A DNA stretch of 40,033 bases from NCBI RefSeq assembly GCF_002008365.1, contig NZ_MRDL01000046.1:1-40033 (forward strand), read 5' to 3'. Within the stretch, counting starts at the first letter, position 1; each line of letters begins with the position of its first letter. The notes below the pieces were generated by a model. It was not told the DNA's origin, ran no database searches, and was given only the letters and a program-made list of their open reading frames with translations. Shown here piece by piece: positions 16,146-25,400 of this stretch. The DNA comes from Rhizobium leguminosarum bv. viciae USDA 2370 (GTDB lineage Bacteria > Pseudomonadota > Alphaproteobacteria > Rhizobiales > Rhizobiaceae). Position numbers and translations under genes: made by a program.

Positions 16146-18443
16146 TCACTTTTCGCAGAGCCGTCGGCCGCCGGAATATGGCTGATAGGTACAATCGGAC
16201 GGCCGGAAGGAGCGGTAACTGCGCGAGCAGGCGGTGATATTGCAGGACTGTGTTGCGCCTTGACCATCGCTTGCCGCTCCTGTCGATAGCACTCCATTCG
16301 GCGTAGGTTCGGCCGTCGCTTGGCGCATGAAGTCCCGCCAAATATGCGCTGGCAGCGCGCCGCCCGTCACCCCCTTCATCGGCGTGTCGTCATCATTGCC
16401 AACCCAGACACCGACGACCAGCGATTCCGTGAAGCCGACGAACCAGGCATCGCGATTGTTCTGGCTGGTGCCGGTCTTGCCGGCTGCAAACGAGCCGGGG
16501 TCTGCTCCACGCCCAGTGCCGCGCTCGACAACCAACTGCAGGAGCCCGACGAGATCGGACTGGTAAGGCGAAAGATCGACATTCGGCTTTGATTGTGAGC
16601 CAACTCGAAACAGGTTGGGCTGCCTTGCCGCTTGAAACTCGATGATGCCCCAGGGTTTAACAGGTGCCCTGCCGAGTTGGACAGACGCATAGGCGCTGGT
16701 GAGGTTAAGCAGATTTACTTCGGACGTCCCGAGCGCCAACGACGGCGTGCTGGCGAGGGGTGCATCGATGCCGAGTTCACGCGCTGCGGCAATCACATTG
16801 TCCAAGCCAACCTCTTCGGCAAGCGCCACCGAAGCGGCATTGAGTGATCGCGCGAACGCCTCGGCAAGCGTAACCCAACCGCGATAGTTGCCACCGGAGT
16901 TTTCTGGCGACCAACCGTCTATGTCAATTGGCGCGTCCAGAACCTGGTCGGACAAAGTCAGTCCAGCTTTCAATGCTGCGTAATAGACGAATAGCTTGAA
17001 GGTGGAACCCGGCTGGCGCATCGCAGTGACAGCGCGATTGAACTGGCTCGCCTTGTAGTCGCGCCCGCCAACCATGGCGACGACCGCGCCGTCCGGTGTC
17101 ATAGCAACCAACGCGGCCTGCGATGCTCCGACAGTTGTTCCTTCACCGTCCAAGGCTCTTTTCACGACCCTTTCGGCGATTTGCTGCAACTGCGGCACCA
17201 GCGTGGTTCGCACCGTCGTCGAACCCGGCGAGGAGCCGGCGACTTCGCTCGCTTGCGGCGAAATCCAGTCGGCAAACCAGCTTCCCGAGCGCGGCGTCGG
17301 CGTCGTTGGATGCAGCTTGGCAAAGCTCGCCTTCGCCTCCGCTGCCTCTGGCATGGTGATCTTGTCGTTCGTCGCCATCGCGTCGAGAACGACCATGGTG
17401 CGCTGCCGGGCACCTTCGAAATTGTCGATGGGATTCCATTGACTTGGCGCCCGCAGCAATCCCGCCAGCATCGCCGACTCGGGCAGGTTAAGGGCGTCGA
17501 TATCCTTGTTGAAATAAATCCGCGCGGCGGCAGGCATGCCGGTAGCGCCCGCGCCAAGATAGACGCTGTTAAGATAGCGCGTCAGGATTTCCCGCTTGCC
17601 GAGCTTCCACTCCAGCCAGACTGCGATCACAACCTCCTGTATCTTTCGCTTTATCGTTCGATCGCTGTCGAGGTATTGGAGCTTGATGAGTTGCTGGGTG
17701 ATCGTGCTGCCGCCCTCCACCACCGAGCCAGCCTCCAAATTCCGGAGAAACGCCCTCCCGATCCCTCTTGGATCGACGCCGAAATGATCCATGAACCGGC
17801 GGTCCTCAATTGAAAGGACGGCATCGATTAGACGCGGTGGGAATTGGTGGTATTGCGCATATGGCCCTTGATACGGTCCCTGCCTTACGAGCGGCGCACC
17901 GTCGGCGGTTTCCAGCACAACGATAGGCTTTAACGTCCCGTCACGGATCTCGCTCCAGGGTACGTCCTTTAGTGCCCACACCAGCACGCTGCATACGAGG
18001 AGGCAGACTAGCAAGGCCGACCCCATAGCGAATTTCCACCAGTTCGCCGGAAGCCATCGGCGTCGGCGACTTTCGCGCGGCTTGGAACCCCGATCACGAA
18101 TGCCGCGCCCGGCTTTGGCCAGAGCAGTCGTCATCCATTTGGCGGGAGCTGATATGGTTACCAGCCGCATCGACCTCCTTAGCTTCGTTCTCAAAAACGA
18201 AGCCATCGTCTTGGTCTTCGCCAAAGCAGAACTTGCCTTCAAATCGTGGCGCAGCGCACGTAATAGATTGCTCGCAGCCTTTCGAGTTTGCACGAAGGTT
18301 CCGTGGGGGAGTTGCGGGTTGTCGCCTTGGGTGATTCCTGGCGAATCCGAGGCGGCCGCTTGCGTCGCTGAATCTGCTGGCTGATTGCGACCCGTGCTCG
18401 AGTTGCCAACGCTTTCGCCTGAGGATTCGGGAGGATTAGGCAT
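16146..18443 (-). CDS. Class A penicillin-binding protein (PBP1A/1C-type) with cysteine-rich BA14K-like tail
   Basis: A 765-residue bifunctional peptidoglycan synthase. Residues 1-135 are a long cytoplasmic N-terminus, ending in an Arg-rich stop, and one membrane helix follows (about 139-160). The glycosyltransferase (GT51) domain (about 175-360) has SIEDRRFMDHFGVD with the catalytic Glu, then GGSTITQQLIK. The transpeptidase domain (about 420-700) has the active Ser in GSTFK, an SLN triad and KTGTSQ. The last 40 residues carry four Cys and a pattern Y-R-S-F-x-P-S-D-C-T-Y-Q-P-Y resembling BA14K-family proteins of rhizobia; this tail is unusual for a PBP. It would sit in the inner membrane with the enzyme domains in the periplasm. 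The ribosome site is weak. Accessory copies of such genes are common in rhizobia. Confidence 0.93.
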   Translation of the reverse strand: MPNPPESSGESVGNSSTGRNQPADSATQAAASDSPGITQGDNPQLPHGTFVQTRKAASNLLRALRHDLKASSALAKTKTMASFLRTKLRRSMRLVTISAPAKWMTTALAKAGRGIRDRGSKPRESRRRRWLPANWWKFAMGSALLVCLLVCSVLVWALKDVPWSEIRDGTLKPIVVLETADGAPLVRQGPYQGPYAQYHQFPPRLIDAVLSIEDRRFMDHFGVDPRGIGRAFLRNLEAGSVVEGGSTITQQLIKLQYLDSDRTIKRKIQEVVIAVWLEWKLGKREILTRYLNSVYLGAGATGMPAAARIYFNKDIDALNLPESAMLAGLLRAPSQWNPIDNFEGARQRTMVVLDAMATNDKITMPEAAEAKASFAKLHPTTPTPRSGSWFADWISPQASEVAGSSPGSTTVRTTLVPQLQQIAERVVKRALDGEGTTVGASQAALVAMTPDGAVVAMVGGRDYKASQFNRAVTAMRQPGSTFKLFVYYAALKAGLTLSDQVLDAPIDIDGWSPENSGGNYRGWVTLAEAFARSLNAASVALAEEVGLDNVIAAARELGIDAPLASTPSLALGTSEVNLLNLTSAYASVQLGRAPVKPWGIIEFQAARQPNLFRVGSQSKPNVDLSPYQSDLVGLLQLVVERGTGRGADPGSFAAGKTGTSQNNRDAWFVGFTESLVVGVWVGNDDDTPMKGVTGGALPAHIWRDFMRQATAEPTPNGVLSTGAASDGQGATQSCNITACSRSYRSFRPSDCTYQPYSGGRRLCEK

Positions 18444-18799
18444 CGGTTACCGCTAAAAGGCCAACGTGGCATGAACTTTATAGCCGGGCGATGCCGAGTG
18501 TTCTACCGTAAAAGGTCCCATAGGCTTCTGTATGAAACCAAGCCGGCTCTCATTCGCGCGATCATCGCCACTGCCGACGTAACGCGTGCTCCGGTGAAGA
18601 CTGTGGTCACTGAGAAGTCCGGCCTGTCTGAATGTGTTTGATTTCCTCGGCAGCGCCAAGGACGACCATCAACCCCGCCCGATCCAACATACGAGTGCTA
18701 AACGAACCTGCCTCTTGCGCTCCAGTTCCCGTTCTGTCGCCGTCTGTGCGAGATCGAACACTTGTGAGACAACTGGGACGATTTTCGCCGATCCGCTGA
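18444..18799. other. Intergenic, no supported gene
   Basis: This contains the upstream region of the penicillin-binding protein gene and the 3' flank of the secreted-protein gene. Minus-strand frames here (for example 18453-18659) lack ribosome sites and domains. Confidence 0.35.
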
Positions 18800-19279
18800 T
18801 CACTTCTCGCAAAGTTTGGCCAAGTTCTTCTCCAAACCTCGCCGCAGGGCGCCAGAGATTTCAGTCTCCAGTCCTTTGACGATGTCGCCGAACCGGCCAC
18901 CGGTCTTCACGATCTCGATGGAGGTATCAGTCATTTTGCAGGTCGCCAGATCGACCTTCAGACGAACTGCGGCGGTCGCTGAAAACCCTCCTTCGACCAG
19001 CGCTTCGGCCGAGGTCTTGCAAGCAAGAGTGCCCCGGGCGCTCGCCTCCGCGGTGTCGCCATTCACCGACAATTCAAGGTTCTCGATCTTCACTGCATCG
19101 AGCTTGTCGATGCCGACCTCCACACTGATGCCGAATTTTGACACCTTGGCCTTCAAAGACCTGCATGGCTGCGCGTCTCCGATGGCCCTCTCCAAGGCAT
19201 TCGGCGACTGGGCGTTGGCGAAGGAGCATGGCTGGAGGAGAAAGGCTCCTGCCGCCAGCAGGCCCAAACAGTTCCACAT
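18800..19279 (-). CDS. Secreted hypothetical protein, 159 residues
   Basis: The ATG at 19279 follows GGAGA six bases upstream, the best start in a frame open to 19420. It begins with a clear signal peptide: hydrophobic LGLLAAGAFLL and a cleavage site after SFANA. The mature part has four Cys (including one close to the N-terminus and one close to the C-terminal end), alternating strand-like segments (VSKFGISVEVGIDKL, VKIENLELSVNG) and an amphipathic C-terminal helix. This suggests a small periplasmic beta-rich protein. I do not recognise the family. It follows the gene-free region and is not clearly in an operon. Confidence 0.7.
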   Translation of the reverse strand: MWNCLGLLAAGAFLLQPCSFANAQSPNALERAIGDAQPCRSLKAKVSKFGISVEVGIDKLDAVKIENLELSVNGDTAEASARGTLACKTSAEALVEGGFSATAAVRLKVDLATCKMTDTSIEIVKTGGRFGDIVKGLETEISGALRRGLEKNLAKLCEK

Positions 19280-20071
19280 CGCTTTCTCCGATCTCACCGC
19301 GTTTTCCATGGATGCATCGTAACCGTATCCCGCTCCCACGTTGTTCTCGTCGCCGTGACCTGTGATCGACAATGCGTGGATGAGCAACGGGAGTTTCAGC
19401 GCTACCTCCCATGGCGCCATCTGATTGCTGCTTCCGTCCGATTGCTGGCGCCAAGTGGCAACTTTTTGGCAAAAGGCCGAAAGGCCAGGTCATCCGGAAG
19501 ACTGGCGTTACGACGATCGTGCTCAAGGGTGACATGGTCGTTCCCGGCGACGGCATTCCCGTTCAACTGTTGGTCCTGCTCGAAGTCGTCTAGGGTCGGG
19601 CATCCCGAAAGTAATGCGCATCGACGTTCTAAAGGTGAGCGCCAGTTACTACAGATGATATGCTGGCCTTGTCACGCGGGCGGTAAACATGCACGCGGAA
19701 GGCCGCACAAGACAACAGGTCATCGATGCTGATGATCGAAAACTATCGGACCGGTTTGCCCTGGAATATCATGCGTCGACGCAAGCCCCTGGTGATGGGA
19801 TTACGTCGCGTCCGATTTTCAGGAGAGTGGCTCTAGATTCGATGCGCCCCGACCCCTAGCGTGCCCGCGCCCGCCTAGTGGGTACCGTCCCCTCACCTGA
19901 GTTCCCTTCAACTGCTGCGGCGGATCGAAGCCCAGAGGTCGTGGTATCGTCGAAGCCGTCAATTGCGACAATCCGTTGAGGGCGGCATTGAGGCTTTGAC
20001 GGACCGGCCGCGAGCCCCTTATACATCACGGCACGACGCATGTGAGGCTGTCCAGGACCCGGTGTGCGACC
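19280..20071. other. 790-base region with one weak ORF
   Basis: A plus-strand frame at 19411-19593 (60 codons) has a natural-looking second half (TGVTTIVLKGDMVVPGDGIPV) but no ribosome site close to its ATG. The antisense frame is also open. The remaining 480 bases up to the receiver gene show no supported gene, RNA or terminator. It may be a remnant of a larger gene. Confidence 0.35.
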
Positions 20072-20467
20072 TCATGAACCGCTTTCCTCCCCGCTATTGA
20101 GAGCCAGCGCGGAACTGATGCAATCAAGCAAAACCTGTTCGCCAAACGGTTTTGTCAGGCAGCCGACGATGCCCGCGCCCAACGCAGACGCGCGTACGTT
20201 CTTTTCCGGAAAGGCGGTGATCAGAACAGTCGGAATGCTCTTGCCCAGCGCGACGAGCCGGCGATGCAGATCGAGCCCGCTCATTCCGGGCATATTGATG
20301 TCCGTCACGAGGCAGGCCGTGCGGCGGATATGAGGGAATCTCAAGAAATCATCCGCGGATGAAAAGGCTTCGGCATCAAATCCCATCGACCTCAAGAGCC
20401 CCTTGATAGCCTCCCGCATCGACTCGTCGTCGTCGACGATCGCAATCAGAGGTCTCTTGGTTGGCAC
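20072..20467 (-). CDS. Single-domain response regulator (receiver only)
   Basis: A 131-residue protein that is only a CheY/FixJ-type receiver. Asp12/Asp13 (IVDDDESM) form the acidic pocket, Asp56 (TDINMPGMSG) is the phosphorylation site, Thr84 (LITAF) the switch residue and Lys106 (LTKPFG) the conserved Lys. No output domain follows. Such proteins act as phosphate shuttles or sinks, or bind a partner directly. The start is GTG at 20467 with GGGAGG just upstream. It is divergent from the FixJ-like gene, with a 580-base gap holding a perfect palindrome, and near the large hybrid kinase that could phosphorylate it. Confidence 0.9.
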   Translation of the reverse strand: MPTKRPLIAIVDDDESMREAIKGLLRSMGFDAEAFSSADDFLRFPHIRRTACLVTDINMPGMSGLDLHRRLVALGKSIPTVLITAFPEKNVRASALGAGIVGCLTKPFGEQVLLDCISSALALNSGEESGS

Positions 20468-21049
20468 TGCCGCCTCCCAACTTCGCCGATCAGCATCATG
20501 CCGAATTAGCGTTGTGGCGCGCTCGACTGGAAGATTTTAGTATTGAACGGCGACAAAGGCAGCGCAAGCTATACGATCGTATATATTATCTAAGACTTGT
20601 GGAGCGAGCTGGGTATCTGCCCAAAAAGCGCCCGTGCTCCGATTGGAATATTCCGGCGAAGGATTTCTTTTCGATTTTACGCAATGCATGCTCGATCACT
20701 CGACACAGCATCGAAAGTGCTTGAGGTTTTCTTGCCTCGTGCCGCCCGATACTTGCGGCACGCGTCCCTTGTGACGGTAGGCGCCGACCTTGTGGCATCG
20801 GCACGCCATGGCAGACTCCAGGACGTGCAAGCGCTTTTGGAGACCGCCCGCATCTAGCCTTGTGGCCGAGGTAATTATCGCGCATTCTGGTGTGCGAAGA
20901 AAAGCCGCTTCGGCACTAGCGAAGGAGAGAGGAGGAGTGTTCTCATCGCGTGACTGGCGCTGCGCTGGTTGGGCTTTGCCCGATGCTGCTGCGGTGGGGG
21001 TGGACAGAATAAATCCCAAGACGTCGATTCACTTTGAGGGCCCTGACGA
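20468..21049. other. Divergent region between the two response regulator genes
   Basis: The region is AT-rich around 20535-20700. A plus-strand frame from TTG 20461 to 20724 (87 codons) has fairly natural composition (IYYLRLVERAGYLPKKRP) but overlaps the start of the receiver gene and has no ribosome site, so it is not called as a gene. The palindrome at 20570-20583 lies within it. Confidence 0.4.
20570..20583. promoter_or_regulatory. Perfect 14-bp palindrome, candidate operator
   Basis: TATACGATCGTATA is a perfect inverted repeat 103 bp upstream of the receiver gene's start. It sits in the AT-rich part of the divergent region, where a dimeric regulator could bind. The binding protein is unknown. 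Confidence 0.4.
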
Positions 21050-21688
21050 TTGACCGAGGCGCCAGCAACCATCATTGTCATCGATGATGACCCGGAAATC
21101 CGCGAGGCGCTTGGCAGTCTGCTGCGTTCCGTCGGCTTTGCCGTCAATCTCCTTGCTTCGGTGGGCGACTTCCTCAGGTCTGAGCGACCCGACGGACCGA
21201 CCTGTCTCGTGCTCGATGTCCGGCTTCCGGGGCAAAGCGGTCTTGATTTTCAGCTCGAGCTGTCGCGAGAAAATATTCAGCTGCCGATCGTCTTCATCAC
21301 CGGGCACGGCGACATTCCCATGTCCGTCCAGGCGATGAAAGGGGGCGCGGTCGAGTTCCTGACGAAACCGTTCCGAGACCAGGACTTGCTCGACGCCGTT
21401 AACGTCGGCTTGGCGCGCGACCGCGTGTGGCTTGAAAATGAAAAGGCATTGGCGACGGTGCGCGCGCGTTTCGATAGCCTGACCCCGCGGGAGCGCGAGG
21501 TGATGGCTTTGGTCGTGACCGGAAGGCCAAACAAGCAGATTGCCGGCGATCTAGGCGTGAGCGAGATTACAGTGAAGGTTCACCGCAGCCAGGTCATGCA
21601 GAAGATGGGCACCAGATCCCTGCCCGAACTCGCGCGTATGGCTGATAAGCTGATGCTCGCTCCGGGAAAGCCGCAAACGCACTCATAA
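21050..21688 (+). CDS. FixJ/NarL-type response regulator with LuxR helix-turn-helix
   Basis: A 212-residue two-domain regulator. Receiver 1-125: Asp13/Asp14 (VIDDDPEIR), phospho-acceptor Asp56 (LDVRLPGQSG), Thr84 (FITGHGDIPM) and Lys106 (LTKPFRD); the GHGDIPMSVQAMK stretch is the hallmark of the FixJ subgroup. The C-terminal LuxR-type DNA-binding domain is about 143-205: LTPREREVMALVVTGRPNKQIA then EITVKVHRSQVMQKM. It should activate transcription when phosphorylated. TTG at 21050 with GAGGG nine bases upstream is the likely start. The histidine kinase fusion 0.7 kb downstream on the same strand is the probable partner. Confidence 0.92.
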   Translation: MTEAPATIIVIDDDPEIREALGSLLRSVGFAVNLLASVGDFLRSERPDGPTCLVLDVRLPGQSGLDFQLELSRENIQLPIVFITGHGDIPMSVQAMKGGAVEFLTKPFRDQDLLDAVNVGLARDRVWLENEKALATVRARFDSLTPREREVMALVVTGRPNKQIAGDLGVSEITVKVHRSQVMQKMGTRSLPELARMADKLMLAPGKPQTHS

Positions 21689-21838
21689 AGGTCCTGGCCG
21701 CGCGTATAGGTCACCCCCACCTCATTGGTTATCGATCCTTCCTGATGGCCAATAGCCCAGGCGGGAGCCCTGCTCTATGGTGCGCGTTCCTTTCCTCCCA
21801 TCCTCCCAGGCCGGATCGCCACCGATCGGCCCGCCTTG

Positions 21839-21867
21839 GCCTCCCACCCCCGCGGGAGGCTTCTTTT
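21839..21867 (+). terminator. Rho-independent terminator
   Basis: GCCTCCC (21839-21845) and GGGAGGC (21854-21860) form a seven-base stem with an eight-base loop, followed by TTCTTTTT. It lies 150 bases after the FixJ-type gene and would end its transcript, uncoupling it from the kinase gene. Confidence 0.7.
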
Positions 21868-22080
21868 TGGCCTCAGCCCGGCAAGACACTTTCGACTCCA
21901 CCGAATCGCAACCGACGGCACGACTGAGGCCCAGGACGACTTCGCCGACATGACTCGCTGAGCAGAAGTTCGCTGATGGGTATCGGTGCCGGTATTCCAA
22001 AGTATCGCGAAGGCGAAACCACAGTATAATTTCCCGTCGTCCCTTCCGTCGCTAGACTCTATCCGTTGCCTCCGGAGACA

Positions 22081-22183
22081 GGTAGCGAATCCCCCCGTTG
22101 CTACCCACCAAGCTTCGGCGCTCCTTCATCCGAAGCTCTGCGGGTCCATGACCCGCCCGACCGCCCAGCAGCCGCTGGGCGGT
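22081..22183 (+). other. Run of four stem-loops, candidate structured RNA
   Basis: Four inverted repeats stand almost end to end: GGTAGC/GCTACC (22081-22105), AGCTTCGG/CCGAAGCT (22111-22137), GCGGGTC/GACCCGC with a three-base loop (22140-22156) and ACCGCCCAGC/GCTGGGCGGT with a four-base loop (22160-22183). The second to fourth stems are perfect over 8, 7 and 10 bp. CTTTC follows the last stem, giving a weak terminator. A TATAAT lies upstream at 22025-22030 without a clear -35. The layout suggests a small RNA or a leader of the kinase gene; no known RNA family is recognised. Confidence 0.5.
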
Positions 22184-22412
22184 CTTTCGTAGAGGCGGAC
22201 CACGCATCGAACGGGCGGGTGGCCGCTCGTTGTTGGGACGAACAGGCGAGATGTGGTAAGAAGATGGCGAAGTGGTCGCGGTCGTCATATGTGCTCGCTT
22301 TGGCCAATTTGACGGGACGGATCTCCGAAACGAAAATGGCAGTGCCGGATCCGACAGGCGAGATGCCGAAGTCGGCAAGCAGGCACATCCTCTTGCTTCG
22401 GCGTTGGTGGAG

Positions 22413-25400
22413 ATGAGTTTGGAGGTTCGTTGGGAGGACGGTGATCGCGTGTTCCGGCGGGAACGGCGCCTAGGTGCCGACGGCAAGTGGAACCCGGTAC
22501 TGGTCGTGCTTTCGGCCCTCGAGTACCCGACACCTTCGAGCCTCGGCCGCCTCGACCATGAATATGGCTTGAAGGACGAGCTTGATTCTGCATGGGCGGT
22601 GCGACCGCTTGAGTTGGTGCGCGAAGGCGGCCAGACGATGCTGGTGCTTGAAGATCCGGGCGGCGAGCCGCTCGCCCGGCGGCTCGGAACGGCGATGGAA
22701 CCGGAGCTTTTCTTGCGCCTCGCGATCGGCATCGCCGCCGCGCTGGGCAAGGTCCACCAGCGCGGTCTCGTCCACAAGGACATCAAACCGGCCAATATCC
22801 TGGTAATGGGCACGGGCGCCGAGGTGCGGCTAACCGGCTTCGGGATCGCCTCGCGCCTCTCCCGCGAGCGCCAGGCCCTCGAGCCGCCCGAAGTGGTCGC
22901 CGGAACGCTTGCCTACATGGCCCCCGAACAGACCGGGCGCATGAACCGCTCGATCGATTCCCGCAGCGACCTTTATGCGCTCGGCGTGACCCTTTACGAA
23001 ATGCTTACCGGGAGCCTGCCCTTTTCCGCCTCCGACCCAATGGAATGGGTGCATTGCCACATCGCACGGCAACCGACGCCGCCCAACGAGCGGGCGGTGG
23101 ATGTTTCACCGGCGGTATCGGCCATCGTCATGAAGCTGCTCGCCAAGACGGCCGAGGAACGATACCAGACGGCAGCCGGCGTCGAGCACGATCTGAGGCG
23201 CTGTCTCAGCCAATGGGAAATGCGGTGCCCGACCGACGCATTCCCGCTCGGCGAACGCGATATCCCGGACCGCCTGCGGATTCCCGAGAAGCTGTACGGG
23301 CGGGACCACGAGGTCGAGACCTTGCTCACTGCCTTCGACCGCGTGGTGTTGAGCGGGGCGCCGGAGTTGGTCTTGATCTCTGGCTATTCCGGCATCGGCA
23401 AGTCGGCGGTGGTCAATGAACTCCACAAAGTTCTGGTGCCGCCGCGCGGCCTGTTTGCGTCCGGCAAGTTCGATCAGTACAAGCGCGACATTCCGTATGC
23501 GACCCTGGCACAGGCTTTTCAGAGTCTTATCCGGGGGCTTCTCGCGAAGAGCGACGCTGATTTGGCACTCTGGCGCGAGACCCTGAGAGAGACGCTGGGG
23601 CCGAACGGACGGCTGATGGTCGATCTCGTCCCCGAACTGAAGCTCATCATCGGCGACCAGCCGCCGGTGGCTGAACTTCCGGCACCGGACGCGCAACGGC
23701 GGTTCGAGCTGGTATTCCGCCGTTTCATTGGTGTCTTCGCCCAGCCCGAGCATCCGCTGGCACTGTTCCTGGATGACCTGCAGTGGCTTGACACGGCGAC
23801 ACTCGATCTGCTGGAAGACCTCCTGACGCGGTCGGATCTGCGACACCTGATGCTGGTTGGTGCCTATCGCGACAACGAAGTAAGCGCCACCCATCCGCTG
23901 ATGCGGACACTTCGCGCGATCCAAAGCGCCGGCGGCAATGTCGCGGAGATCACGCTTGCGCCGCCTACAAAAGGCCATCTCCGGCAGTTGATCGCGGATG
24001 CGCTCCACTGTCAGCCCGATCGTGCGGCCCCGCTCGCACAAATGATGCACGACAAGACTGGCGGCAATCCGTTCTTCGTCCGTCAGTTTCTATTTTCGCT
24101 CGCCGAGGAGGGAATGCTCACCTTCGATCATGACGCGGCATGCTGGTCCTGGGATCTCGGTCGCATTCACGCCAAGGGATACACCGACAACGTCGTGCAC
24201 CTCATGGTCGGCAAGCTCGCGCGCCAGCCGCTCGAAACGCGGGAAGCGTTGCAGCAGTTCGCCTGTCTTGGAAACATCGCTGATACCACGATGCTTTCAC
24301 TCATCCTCGGGATCCCGGAGGAGCAAGTCGCCGGGGCCTTATGGCCCGCCGTCGCTCATGAGCTGCTCGAGCGGCTGCCAGACGCCTACCGGTTCGTCCA
24401 CGATCGCGTTCAGGAAGCGGCCTATTCGCTGATCCCGGAGGAGCGACGCGGCGAGTTGCACCTTCGCATAGGGAGACTGCTTGCGGCGAACACCGCGCCG
24501 GAGTTGATTGACGATTATGTCTTCGAGATTGTCAGCCAGCTCAATCGGGGAGCCGCGCTGATCACGTCGACCGAGGAGCGCGAGCAACTGGCCGAGTTCA
24601 ATCTGCTGGCTGGCAAGCGCGCCGAGGCGTCGACGGCATACGCCTCGGCGCTCAACTACTTTGTCGCCGGTACGGCGCTGCTGCCGGAAGACGCGTGGGA
24701 GCGCCAGCGCCAGCTGACCTTCGCGCTTGAGCTGAACCGAGCCGAATGCGAGTTCCACCTGGGCGCGCTGCCGGACGCGGAGGAGCGGTTGGCTCGGCTT
24801 TCCAATCGTGCTGTCTGCTCCGACGACCAGGCTGCTGTCGCCTGCCTGCGCATCGATCTCTATGCCGCGCTCGGTCAGACCAGTCGTTCCGCCGCGGTCG
24901 GTCTCGACTACCTGAGGCAGCATCTCGGCGTTGACTGGTCGCCGCATCCGGCCGACGAGGAGGTGCAACGAGAATACGACCGGATATGGTCGGGGCTCGG
25001 GAGCCACGCGATCGAGGAGCTCATTGACCTGCCGCTGATGAGCGACCCAGCGTCCTCCGCGACACTGGATATTCTCACGCGGCTCGTTGGGGCGGTATGG
25101 CACACGGATGCGAATCTGGCATGCATGGCAATCTGCCTAGCTGTGAACGTGAGCCTCGAGCGAGGCAACAGTGACGGCTCCTGCTACCATTATGTGTCGC
25201 TTGGCTATATTGCCGGGCCGCGCTTCGGCGACTATGAGGCCGGATTCCGGTTTGGACAGCTAGGCTGCCATCTGGTCGAAACGCACGACCTGAATCGCTT
25301 TCAGGCCAGGACTTACAAAGACTTCGGGGCCCACGTCATACCGTGGACGAGACATGTCCGAATCGGCCGCGACATCTTGCTGCGAGCGCTTGACATCGCC

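Noticed and set aside
22081..22111. tRNA or tmRNA 3' end suggested by GCTACCCACCA
   Set aside because: No T-arm, anticodon arm or matching 5' acceptor strand can be folded; the bases are better explained as the first stem-loop of the array.
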